A DNA stretch of 64,000 bases from the NCBI RefSeq assembly GCF_946480185.1, contig NZ_CAMLIG010000008.1, positions 62,001 through 126,000 on the forward strand, read 5' to 3'. Below the pieces are notes generated by a model. It saw nothing but the letters and a program-made list of their open reading frames with translations. It had not been told where the DNA came from and did no database searches. The position numbers and the translations under genes are program-made. The stretch is from an uncultured Pedobacter sp. (GTDB taxonomy: Bacteria > Bacteroidota > Bacteroidia > Sphingobacteriales > Sphingobacteriaceae). This document shows, piece by piece, positions 27,397 through 34,813 of the stretch. Positions within the stretch are counted from its first letter, which is position 1, and each line of letters begins with the position of its first letter.

Positions 27397-27531
27397 TTAG
27401 GTTGTTAGGGGTTAGGTGGTTAGTTTTTTAGGCATATAGAATGGTAAGCTAAGTTAATATTGCCAAATCCTAATCACCGAACAAACCAACAACCTAACCA
27501 ACCAACCACCTAACCAACCAACAACCTAAAA
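27397..27531. repeat. Hairpin of GGTTAG/CTAACC repeats between hemE and hemJ
   Basis: The left arm (27397-27423, TTAGGTTGTTAGGGGTTAGG and on) starts right after the hemE stop. The right arm (27503-27529, CCAACCACCTAACCAACCAA and on) is its imperfect reverse complement and ends 2 bases before the hemJ ATG. A further CCAACAACCTAACCA copy sits at 27486-27500. The arms could form a stem of about 27 bp around an 80-base loop. Confidence 0.65.
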
Positions 27532-28071
27532 ATGTACAGATACATACTTGCCATTCATATCATTTTTGTAGTCAGCTGGATGGCAGGCTTGTTTTATATT
27601 GTGCGCTTATTTATTTACCATACAGAAGCTAACGATAAGCCTGAACAGGAACGCATCATTCTGCAAAAGCAGTTTCAAGTGATGGAAAGCAAGCTTTGGA
27701 ATATCATCACCACACCAGCTATGTTTTTAGCAGTAGCTGCTGGCTTAACCATGATTTATCTTAATCCTGGGTTGCTCCATACCGATTGGATGTGGGTGAA
27801 ATTAGCCTTCGTTTCGGGATTGCTCATTTATCATTTTATGTGCGCTGGAATTATCAAGCAATTGAAAGCCGGTAGGTTTTGGATGACCAGCACTCAGCTT
27901 CGTTTATGGAATGAAGTGGCTACCATATTTTTAGTTGCAATTGTATTCACAGTCATCCTTAAAAATGCAGTTGACTGGATTTATGGTTTAGTGGGTTTAG
28001 TTATTTTTGCCGTGGTAATTATGATGGCGGTAAAGCTTTATAAAAAGTCGAGAGAGAAGAATAAGCGCTAG
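27532..28071 (+). CDS. hemJ: Protoporphyrinogen IX oxidase, HemJ type
   Basis: A 179-residue protein with four or five helices, matching the HemJ/UPF0093 family: YILAIHIIFVVSWMAGLFYIVRLFIYH at the N-terminus and a central WVKLAFVSGLLIYH. The conserved His (H9) and Lys (K90) thought to be needed for activity are both present. It oxidises protoporphyrinogen IX to protoporphyrin IX in the membrane. Its place after hemE supports the role. HemN/HemF and ferrochelatase are not in this window, so the pathway is completed elsewhere. Confidence 0.9.
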   Translation: MYRYILAIHIIFVVSWMAGLFYIVRLFIYHTEANDKPEQERIILQKQFQVMESKLWNIITTPAMFLAVAAGLTMIYLNPGLLHTDWMWVKLAFVSGLLIYHFMCAGIIKQLKAGRFWMTSTQLRLWNEVATIFLVAIVFTVILKNAVDWIYGLVGLVIFAVVIMMAVKLYKKSREKNKR

Positions 28072-28089
28072 CTTTTAAATTCCCCGAGC

Positions 28090-28174
28090 TATCTTTGTAC
28101 TGCATTTACAGAAATATCCGCTGAATTTCCCTTGCCGAATAGGGACGATTCCTCATCAAAAAAACCTATTTTTG
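28090..28174 (+). promoter_or_regulatory. Candidate promoter region of purL
   Basis: Two boxes match TAnnTTTG: TATCTTTG at 28090-28097 and TATTTTTG at 28167-28174, the latter 20 bases before the purL ATG. Neither has a clear -33 TTG at the standard distance. Between them is a small stem (TCCCT 28128-28132 / AGGGA 28141-28145). I recognise no known riboswitch. Confidence 0.45.
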
Positions 28175-28194
28175 CGTTTTCAAAAAAAACAAGC

Positions 28195-31100
28195 ATGATT
28201 TATTTCTTCAGCAATCAATCGCAAGCCATTTTTGTTTTACAAATTGACCAGGCGCTTGCTCCGTCCGATATTCCTAAACTCGAATGGCTTTTTGGCGATG
28301 CTAAAATTTCATCTGAAAAAACTTTAGCCGGTTTTTTCATCGGTCCAAGAGCGGCTATGATTACACCCTGGAGTACCAATGCCGTAGAAATTACGCAGAA
28401 CATGGATATCCATGGTATCATCAGAATTGAAGAATTTAAAAAAGTTGATTCAGATTTCGCTGATTTTGACCCCATGCTTTCTCAAAAATACAGCGATATA
28501 GGTCAGGATGTGTTTACCATCAACATTAAGCCCGAGCCAATTTTATCCATAACAGATATTGCCGCTTATAACATTCAAGAAGGATTATCTTTAAGCACCG
28601 AAGAAGTGGAGTATTTGGGTTCACTTGCGGAAAAACTGGGAAGACCTTTAACAGATTCTGAAGTTTTCGGATTCTCTCAGGTAAACTCAGAACATTGCCG
28701 CCATAAAATTTTTAACGGGAAATTTGTGATTGATGGCGAAGAGCAACCAACGTCGCTTTTCAAGTTAATCAGAAAAACATCAGAGGAGAATCCTAACGAT
28801 ATTGTTTCGGCTTATAAAGATAACGTAGCGTTTATAAAAGGCCCACGAGTGCAACAATTTGCACCTAAAAGGGCCGATGTTCCGGCATATTACACCACCA
28901 GCGATTTTGATTCGGTAATTTCCATCAAGGCAGAAACGCATAATTTCCCAACAACTGTAGAACCATTTAATGGAGCCGCAACAGGGTCTGGTGGCGAAAT
29001 TAGAGACAGGTTAGCGGGCGGACAAGGTTCTTTACCTTTGGCAGGAACTGCGGTGTATATGACTGCACTTTCTCGTTTGGCAACCGATTGTCCCTGGGAA
29101 AAAGGAGTGAAAGAAAGAACTTGGCTATATCAAACGCCAATGGACATCCTCATCAAAGCATCAAACGGTGCAACCGATTTTGGAAATAAATTTGGTCAGC
29201 CCTTAATTACGGGTTCTGTTTTAACTTTTGAACATGAGGAAGCAAATAGAACATTAGGTTTTGACAAAGTAATTATGTTGGCCGGCGGTATCGGCTACGG
29301 AAAAGCCAATCAGTCGCAAAAGCAAAAACCAAAAAAAGGCGATAATATTGTTGTTTTAGGCGGAGAAAACTACAGAATTGGGATGGGCGGCGCAGCGGTT
29401 TCGTCTGCAGACACTGGTCAACATGGTAGCGGTATCGAATTAAACGCGATACAGCGTTCGAACCCTGAAATGCAAAAAAGAGCGGCCAATGCGGTTCGTG
29501 GAATGGTAGAAAGTGATACGAATACCATCATCTCTATACATGATCATGGTGCAGGCGGACATTTAAACTGCCTTTCTGAATTGGTGGAAGAAACAGGCGG
29601 TTTAATTAACTTGGATAAATTGCCAGTTGGCGACCCAACCTTATCTGCAAAGGAAATCATCGGAAACGAATCTCAGGAACGTTTGGGATTGGTGATTAGC
29701 GATGAGCATATTGAAACTTTACAAAAAATTGCAGATAGAGAGCGTTCTCCGATGTACACAGTGGGTAAAGTTACCGGCGATCACCGATTTACCTTTAAAT
29801 CAGAAAAAACAGGTGCCAAACCAATGGATTTAGAATTGGCTGCTATGTTTGGCAGTTCACCAAAAATCGTGATGGATGATGTTACCGTTGATTATAAATA
29901 CGAAAGCATTGCTTACGATAAATCTAAACTGAATACTTATTTAGAGCAGGTTTTAACTTTGGAAGCTGTTGCCTGTAAAGATTGGTTGACAAATAAGGTT
30001 GACCGTTGCGTAGGTGGCCGGGTTGCCAAACAACAAAATGCCGGTCCGTTGCAGTTGCCATTAAACAACTGTGGTGTAATGGCTTTGGATTTCCAAGGTA
30101 AGGAGGGAATTGCAACTTCAATTGGTCATTCGCCTTTAACAGCGTTGATTGACCCTGCGGCAGGAAGCAGAAATGCCATTGCAGAATCTTTATCCAATTT
30201 GGTTTGGGCGCCGCTTAAAGATGGTTTAAAAAGCGTGTCCCTTTCGGCAAACTGGATGTGGGCTTGTAAAAATCAAGGAGAGGATGCCCGTTTATATGCA
30301 GCGGTAAAAGCTTGTTCAGATTTTGCGATTGATTTAGGAATCAACATCCCCACCGGGAAAGATTCTTTATCGATGAAGCAGAAATATAAGGATGGCGATG
30401 TAATTGCCCCAGGAACAGTTATTATTTCTGCCGGTGGTAATTGTAACGATGTTACTCAAGTGGTGGAACCAGTTTTGCAAAAAAACGGCGGTGCTATTTA
30501 CTACATTAACTTATCTAACGACAGCTATAAATTAGGAGGTTCTTCTTTCGCTCAGATTTTAAATAAAATTGGCAACGAAGCGCCCGATGTAAAAGATGCT
30601 GGTCAACTAAAAAATACTTTTAACACCATCCAAACTTTAGTTAAAGCTGGCAAAATTGAAGCAGGTCATGATATTGGCAGTGGTGGTTTAATTACCACTT
30701 TATTGGAGATGTGTTTTGCTGATGTTGATTTAGGCGCAAAAATAGATTTATCTGCACTTGCAGAAAGCGATAGCATCAAATTATTGTTCTCAGAAAATAT
30801 TGGGCTGGTTTTCCAGGCCGATAGCTCAGTAGAACAAAGTTTAAAGAATGCTGGTGTAGCGTTTCACAAGATTGGTGAAGTGACCTCATCAGCGACTTTA
30901 GAAATTACTAATGCCAATGAAAACTTTAGCTTCGATATTGCGCACTTACGTGATGTTTGGTTTAAAACTTCGTATTTATTAGATAGCAGGCAAACTGGAA
31001 ACGGCTTGGCCAAAGATCGTTACGAAAACTATAAAAATCAGCCTTTAGCTTACAAATTCCCTACGCATTTCAATGGCAAAAAGCCGGTGATTGATGAAGC

Positions 31101-31860
31101 TAAACCTCGCCCTAAGGCCGCAATTATCCGTGAAAAAGGTAGTAACTCTGAGCGTGAAGTTGCCAACGCCATGTATTTGGCAGGTTTTGATGTGAAAGAT
31201 GTGCACATGACGGATTTAATCTCCGGAAGAGAAACACTGGAAGACATCCAGTTTATTGGAGCTGTTGGGGGTTTCTCAAATTCTGACGTATTAGGTTCGG
31301 CAAAAGGTTGGGCAGGTGCTTTTATGTATAACGAAAAAGCAAGAGTGGCATTAGAAAAATTCTTTGCTCGTGAAGATACACTTTCCGTGGGTATTTGTAA
31401 TGGCTGCCAGTTGTTTGTAGAGTTAGGTTTAATCAACAAAAATCATGAAGAAAAACCTAAAATGCTGCATAACAAAAGTGGTAAACACGAAAGTATTTTC
31501 ACTTCTTTAACACTCCAAGAAAACAACTCGGTAATGCTTTCTAGCTTAGCTGGAAGTACATTAGGCGTTTGGGTTTCTCACGGAGAGGGCAGATTTTCGT
31601 TTCCTTACTCAGAAGATAAATATCAAATTGTAGCTAAATATGGTTATGATCAATATCCTGCAAGCCCTAATGGTTCTGATTATAACACGGCAATGCTATG
31701 TGATGAAACAGGACGCCATTTAGTAATGATGCCACATATCGAACGTTCCTTGTTTCAATGGAACTGGGCGAATTATCCAAAAGGGCGTAAAGACGAGGTT
31801 TCTCCTTGGATGGAAGCTTTTGTAAACGCCAGAAAATGGGTTGAAGAAAAGCAGAGATAA
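28195..31860 (+). CDS. purL: Phosphoribosylformylglycinamidine synthase (large single-chain type)
   Basis: A 1221-residue enzyme of purine synthesis that converts FGAR and glutamine to FGAM. The N-terminal PurS-like region, two ATPase-fold repeats (AETHNFPTTVEPFNGAATGSGGEIRD; PTGKDSLSMKQKY) and a C-terminal class I glutaminase are present. The glutaminase nucleophile is Cys1068 in VGICNGCQLF, with His/Glu in PHIERSLFQW. I start at the ATG of MIYFFSNQSQ; the frame extends 21 codons upstream to a TTG, but that part is non-conserved and overlaps a promoter box. A terminator follows. Confidence 0.96.
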   Translation: MIYFFSNQSQAIFVLQIDQALAPSDIPKLEWLFGDAKISSEKTLAGFFIGPRAAMITPWSTNAVEITQNMDIHGIIRIEEFKKVDSDFADFDPMLSQKYSDIGQDVFTINIKPEPILSITDIAAYNIQEGLSLSTEEVEYLGSLAEKLGRPLTDSEVFGFSQVNSEHCRHKIFNGKFVIDGEEQPTSLFKLIRKTSEENPNDIVSAYKDNVAFIKGPRVQQFAPKRADVPAYYTTSDFDSVISIKAETHNFPTTVEPFNGAATGSGGEIRDRLAGGQGSLPLAGTAVYMTALSRLATDCPWEKGVKERTWLYQTPMDILIKASNGATDFGNKFGQPLITGSVLTFEHEEANRTLGFDKVIMLAGGIGYGKANQSQKQKPKKGDNIVVLGGENYRIGMGGAAVSSADTGQHGSGIELNAIQRSNPEMQKRAANAVRGMVESDTNTIISIHDHGAGGHLNCLSELVEETGGLINLDKLPVGDPTLSAKEIIGNESQERLGLVISDEHIETLQKIADRERSPMYTVGKVTGDHRFTFKSEKTGAKPMDLELAAMFGSSPKIVMDDVTVDYKYESIAYDKSKLNTYLEQVLTLEAVACKDWLTNKVDRCVGGRVAKQQNAGPLQLPLNNCGVMALDFQGKEGIATSIGHSPLTALIDPAAGSRNAIAESLSNLVWAPLKDGLKSVSLSANWMWACKNQGEDARLYAAVKACSDFAIDLGINIPTGKDSLSMKQKYKDGDVIAPGTVIISAGGNCNDVTQVVEPVLQKNGGAIYYINLSNDSYKLGGSSFAQILNKIGNEAPDVKDAGQLKNTFNTIQTLVKAGKIEAGHDIGSGGLITTLLEMCFADVDLGAKIDLSALAESDSIKLLFSENIGLVFQADSSVEQSLKNAGVAFHKIGEVTSSATLEITNANENFSFDIAHLRDVWFKTSYLLDSRQTGNGLAKDRYENYKNQPLAYKFPTHFNGKKPVIDEAKPRPKAAIIREKGSNSEREVANAMYLAGFDVKDVHMTDLISGRETLEDIQFIGAVGGFSNSDVLGSAKGWAGAFMYNEKARVALEKFFAREDTLSVGICNGCQLFVELGLINKNHEEKPKMLHNKSGKHESIFTSLTLQENNSVMLSSLAGSTLGVWVSHGEGRFSFPYSEDKYQIVAKYGYDQYPASPNGSDYNTAMLCDETGRHLVMMPHIERSLFQWNWANYPKGRKDEVSPWMEAFVNARKWVEEKQR

Positions 31861-31881
31861 ATGGTATTTGAAATACATAAG

Positions 31882-31914
31882 AGTCCTAAAGAATTAATTT
31901 TTAGGACTTTTTTT
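31882..31914 (+). terminator. Rho-independent terminator after purL
   Basis: Inverted repeat AGTCCTAAA (31882-31890) / TTTAGGACT (31900-31908) with a 9-base loop and a run of seven T. It lies 21 bases after the purL stop. Confidence 0.85.
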
Positions 31915-31956
31915 CTGCACTAAGTCTTAGATTTCTTAGAAGTCGAGGGATTTAAA

Positions 31957-32532
31957 TTACAGTGCGGCCTTCACTAAATAAGGTAAAATTTCTTTCTGGA
32001 AAGAGATAAAATTCTTACGTACATCACCGTCACTTACAGAAGTAAAGGCAAAAGAAAAGATGATACTTTTGCTGGCCTTAATCAAAAATCTTAACCTTTC
32101 TGGATAGGTTTCATCGCTGTTTAACTCTTCAATTCCCAAAAACTCCTGATAAAGCAAACGTTCCAATTCATCAGAAAGATTTTTTAAAAATTCCTGAGCA
32201 TTGGTAGATTCTCTGATGAAATCCCAGCCTATAAATTCATTGCAAATGGTATAAGAAAGCTTGCTAACCCGTAAAATCAGCAAAGTTAAATGTTCTTCTT
32301 TGTTGATGTTTTTACTATCCTGATGAACAATGTCGTTAATGCTCACCTTTAAATAATCCATCAAAATGGCATGTAATACCAGTTCTTTGCTTTCAAAGTA
32401 TTTGTAAATGGTAGCTTTAGCTATTTTGGCTTTCTTGGCAATTTCGTTGACGCTGGTTTTGTGATAACCATATTTACGGAAAAGGTCCTGAGCGGCTTTT
32501 TTTATACTTTCTTTAATTTTATCGACCTCCAT
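31957..32532 (-). CDS. TetR-family transcriptional regulator
   Basis: A 191-residue protein with an N-terminal TetR helix-turn-helix (TSVNEIAKKAKIAKATIYKYFESKELVLHAIL) and an all-helical C-terminal ligand domain of no recognisable subtype. It is the third gene of the minus-strand unit after pheS and the Rieske-like lipoprotein, 3 bases after the latter. The regulated genes are not evident; self-regulation is common in the family. Its tie to pheS is unusual. Confidence 0.9.
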   Translation of the reverse strand: MEVDKIKESIKKAAQDLFRKYGYHKTSVNEIAKKAKIAKATIYKYFESKELVLHAILMDYLKVSINDIVHQDSKNINKEEHLTLLILRVSKLSYTICNEFIGWDFIRESTNAQEFLKNLSDELERLLYQEFLGIEELNSDETYPERLRFLIKASKSIIFSFAFTSVSDGDVRKNFISFQKEILPYLVKAAL

Positions 32533-32535
32533 AAA

Positions 32536-32952
32536 TTAATTGAAAATGCTGATTTGTGAACTGGTTACGGTAACCTGATATTGCTTTAACGGTCTGGTAG
32601 CAGGCGCTTTTAATGAAGATCCATCCTCAAGTGAAAACAGCGAACCCGAACAAGGATCTGTTGCCGTAATACTCGGCTCGTTTACATTTACAGCGCATTT
32701 ACCTTCGGGATTATAGCTGCTACACCTGTCATAAGCTACAATTTGACCAGTGGTTTTTTTGTACAAAATAATTCCGGCTACACCTCCTGCAATGGTTACG
32801 TACCCACCAACTCCGGTTAGTTTAGAGTAACTAGGGCTACTTGGATAAATCTTTATATCGATAGGAACATCGGCAATATAATCGCTTTCTTTACCACAAG
32901 ACTGTATCAACAAAATTGTAAATAAGGAAAGATGGAGTACCAGCTTTTTCAT
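32536..32952 (-). CDS. Rieske-fold-like lipoprotein with degenerate cluster motifs
   Basis: A 138-residue protein with a lipoprotein-type signal (LLIQSCGKESD). The C-terminal half has the layout of a Rieske domain: IVAYDRCSSY in place of the first Cys-x-His box, then DPCSGSLFSLEDGS in place of CxxHGSxF, then LKAPATRPLKQYQV, the typical Rieske tail. Both Cys positions are kept but both His ligands are replaced, so a normal 2Fe-2S cluster cannot form. Two further Cys flank the site. It lies between pheS (2 bases) and tetR (3 bases). The family call is by pattern and moderately sure. Confidence 0.72.
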   Translation of the reverse strand: MKKLVLHLSLFTILLIQSCGKESDYIADVPIDIKIYPSSPSYSKLTGVGGYVTIAGGVAGIILYKKTTGQIVAYDRCSSYNPEGKCAVNVNEPSITATDPCSGSLFSLEDGSSLKAPATRPLKQYQVTVTSSQISIFN

Positions 32953-32954
32953 TT

Positions 32955-34010
32955 TTAAATGACCTCAGTTTGAAATTGTTTTAGGAAACGAACATCGTTT
33001 TCAGAAAACAAACGCAAATCTTTAATCTGATATTTTAAATTGGTAATTCTTTCTATTCCCATCCCGAAAGCAAAACCGGTATATTTTTTTGAATCGATAT
33101 TCACGTTATCCAAAACGTTAGGATCAATCATACCGCAACCTAAAATTTCAACCCAACCACTGTATTTGCACATTTGGCATCCGGCACCTTTACAAATGGT
33201 ACAAGAAATATCCATTTCTGCAGAGGGTTCTGTAAAAGGGAAATAAGACGGACGGAAACGGACTTTTGTGCCTTCGCCGTATAATTCTTGCACAAAGTAA
33301 TATAAGGTTTGTTTTAAGTCTGCGAAAGAAACGTTTTCATCTACATACAAACCTTCAACTTGGTGAAAAAAGCAATGTGCCCTTGCAGAAATCGCTTCGT
33401 TACGGTAAACTCTTCCGGGCATTAATGCTCTAAACGGTGGTTTCCCGGCTTCCATTAAGCGGACTTGTACTGATGAAGTATGAGTGCGAAGAGCATAAGC
33501 ACTTTTTCCTTCTTGCGGTTTTTCTGATGCTGTTGCCGGTTGTTGAACAAAGAAAGTATCCTGCATATCTCTTGCCGGATGTTCTTCGGGGAAATTCAAT
33601 GCAGAGAAGTTATGCCAATCGTCCTCAATCTCTGGTCCTTCGGCTAAAACAAAACCTAGGCGTTTAAAGATTTCTACAATTTCTTTACGTACTAAGGATA
33701 GTGGGTGCCGACCGCCAATCTCAAAGCCTTCACCTGGCAAGGTTAAGTCTTCTTTGTTGGTTTGTACCGCATTTGCAGCAAAATTATCCTTATTATCATT
33801 AAACTTCGCTTCTGCTAATTGTTTAAACTCATTCAGTACTTTTCCTAATACGCGTTTTTCTTCGGGCGATACTGCTTTAAATTCGTCAAACAAATCTTTA
33901 ATAATACCTTTTGTCCCTAGAAATTTGATGCGAAAGTGCTCTAATTCTTCTGCTGTTTTGGGTTCAAAAGCGTTGATTTCGGTAGTGTATTGAGTGATTT
34001 TAGACTGCAT
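32955..34010 (-). CDS. pheS: Phenylalanyl-tRNA synthetase alpha subunit
   Basis: A 351-residue class II synthetase catalytic subunit. It has the N-terminal coiled-coil arm, motif 2 region (RALMPGRVYRNEAISARAHCFFHQVEGLYVD), the FTEPSAEMDISC segment and motif 3 (GFAFGMGIERI). A cysteine knuckle CTICKGAGCQMC is visible, as in many bacterial PheS. It charges tRNA(Phe) with PheT, which is not in the window. It leads a minus-strand unit with a Rieske-like lipoprotein and a TetR regulator. Confidence 0.97.
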   Translation of the reverse strand: MQSKITQYTTEINAFEPKTAEELEHFRIKFLGTKGIIKDLFDEFKAVSPEEKRVLGKVLNEFKQLAEAKFNDNKDNFAANAVQTNKEDLTLPGEGFEIGGRHPLSLVRKEIVEIFKRLGFVLAEGPEIEDDWHNFSALNFPEEHPARDMQDTFFVQQPATASEKPQEGKSAYALRTHTSSVQVRLMEAGKPPFRALMPGRVYRNEAISARAHCFFHQVEGLYVDENVSFADLKQTLYYFVQELYGEGTKVRFRPSYFPFTEPSAEMDISCTICKGAGCQMCKYSGWVEILGCGMIDPNVLDNVNIDSKKYTGFAFGMGIERITNLKYQIKDLRLFSENDVRFLKQFQTEVI

Positions 34011-34016
34011 AGACTA

Positions 34017-34024
34017 CAAATTTA
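34017..34024 (-). promoter_or_regulatory. -7 box of pheS, nearly leaderless
   Basis: On the minus strand TAAATTTG matches TAnnTTTG and ends only 6 bases before the pheS ATG. The mRNA would have a leader of a few bases or none. No clear -33 element. Confidence 0.45.
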
Positions 34025-34157
34025 AGAAAAAAAGTGTCTTTAATTTTAGAATTAATTTTGTGGGCTAATTTGAGTGTGAATTTTAGGAATTATAAATTAA
34101 TTTAAATTAAGATTTGGTAGTATAAAATTTGAAATAGCAATTTTTTAATATCTTCGT

Positions 34158-34460
34158 ATGATGACGGTTGTTGAAAAACATATAGAGACCTTAAACAAAC
34201 TTTGCAGGACTTTTCATGTAGAAAAGTTGTATTTATTTGGTTCTGCACTTGGTTCAAAATTCAACAAAAAAAGCGATCTGGATTTCTTGGTTAGGTTTAA
34301 AACCGTCGAGCCGTCAGAGTATTTTGACAATTATATTCAGTTTAAAGAAGAGCTAGAATCACTGTTTACTAGAAAAGTTGATCTACTAGAAGAACAGGCG
34401 TTGAAAAATCCTATTCTTATAAATGCTATTAATAATTCAAAAAAAGTAGTTTATGGATGA
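34158..34460 (+). CDS. mntA: MNT-type nucleotidyltransferase antitoxin
   Basis: A 100-residue minimal nucleotidyltransferase. The signature is LYLFGSALGSKFNKKSDLDFLVRF, i.e. GS followed by DxD, with a third acidic residue in VDLLEE. It is the antitoxin of HEPN/MNT systems, which inactivates the HEPN toxin by adding AMP to a tyrosine near its active site. Its 3' end overlaps the HEPN gene by 8 bases. Two adjacent ATGs (34158, 34161) are possible. A near-consensus box TATCTTCG lies immediately upstream. Confidence 0.9.
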   Translation: MMTVVEKHIETLNKLCRTFHVEKLYLFGSALGSKFNKKSDLDFLVRFKTVEPSEYFDNYIQFKEELESLFTRKVDLLEEQALKNPILINAINNSKKVVYG

Positions 34461-34812
34461 GCGTATTCTTAAATGGATTTTTGATATTAAGATAGCAATA
34501 GATGAAATAGATTCATTTATTGAAAGTAACGCAAAGGACTTTTTAAAATATAAGAACAATCTGATGCTGAAACGGGCGTTGGAGAGAAATTTGGAAATAG
34601 TAGGAGAAGCGCTTAATCGAATTTTAAAACAAGACGCGAACTACCAAAATAAAATAACTAACTCAAAAGCAATAATTAGTCTAAGAAATCAGGTAATTCA
34701 CTCCTACGATAATATCTCAGACGAAAACATTTGGGCAATTCTTACAAAACATCTTCCGTTACTAAAAAGTGAGATTATTGTTATCATAAATGATGCAAAG
34801 CGAGACGAGTAA
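34453..34812 (+). CDS. hepT: HEPN-domain ribonuclease toxin (DUF86)
   Basis: A 119-residue all-helical protein. The catalytic RNase motif Rx4HxY is intact as RNQVIHSY, and the tyrosine is the AMPylation target known for the family. ERNLEIVGEALNRIL is the DUF86 helix. It forms a type VII toxin-antitoxin pair with the overlapping MNT gene. It converges on the GH63-like gene with a single base between stops. Confidence 0.9.
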   Translation: MDERILKWIFDIKIAIDEIDSFIESNAKDFLKYKNNLMLKRALERNLEIVGEALNRILKQDANYQNKITNSKAIISLRNQVIHSYDNISDENIWAILTKHLPLLKSEIIVIINDAKRDE

Positions 34813-34813
34813 C

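Noticed and set aside
27486..27531. Short repeated CCAACAACCTAA units considered as a CRISPR-like array
   Set aside because: Units are too short, have no unique spacers, and form an inverted repeat with the left arm; no cas genes are nearby.
28132..28194. TTG start of purL 21 codons upstream
   Set aside because: The added residues are low complexity and overlap a TATTTTTG box; the ATG at 28195 fits the family start.
28098..28194. purL leader considered as a riboswitch
   Set aside because: Only a 5-bp stem is visible and no consensus of a known riboswitch is seen.
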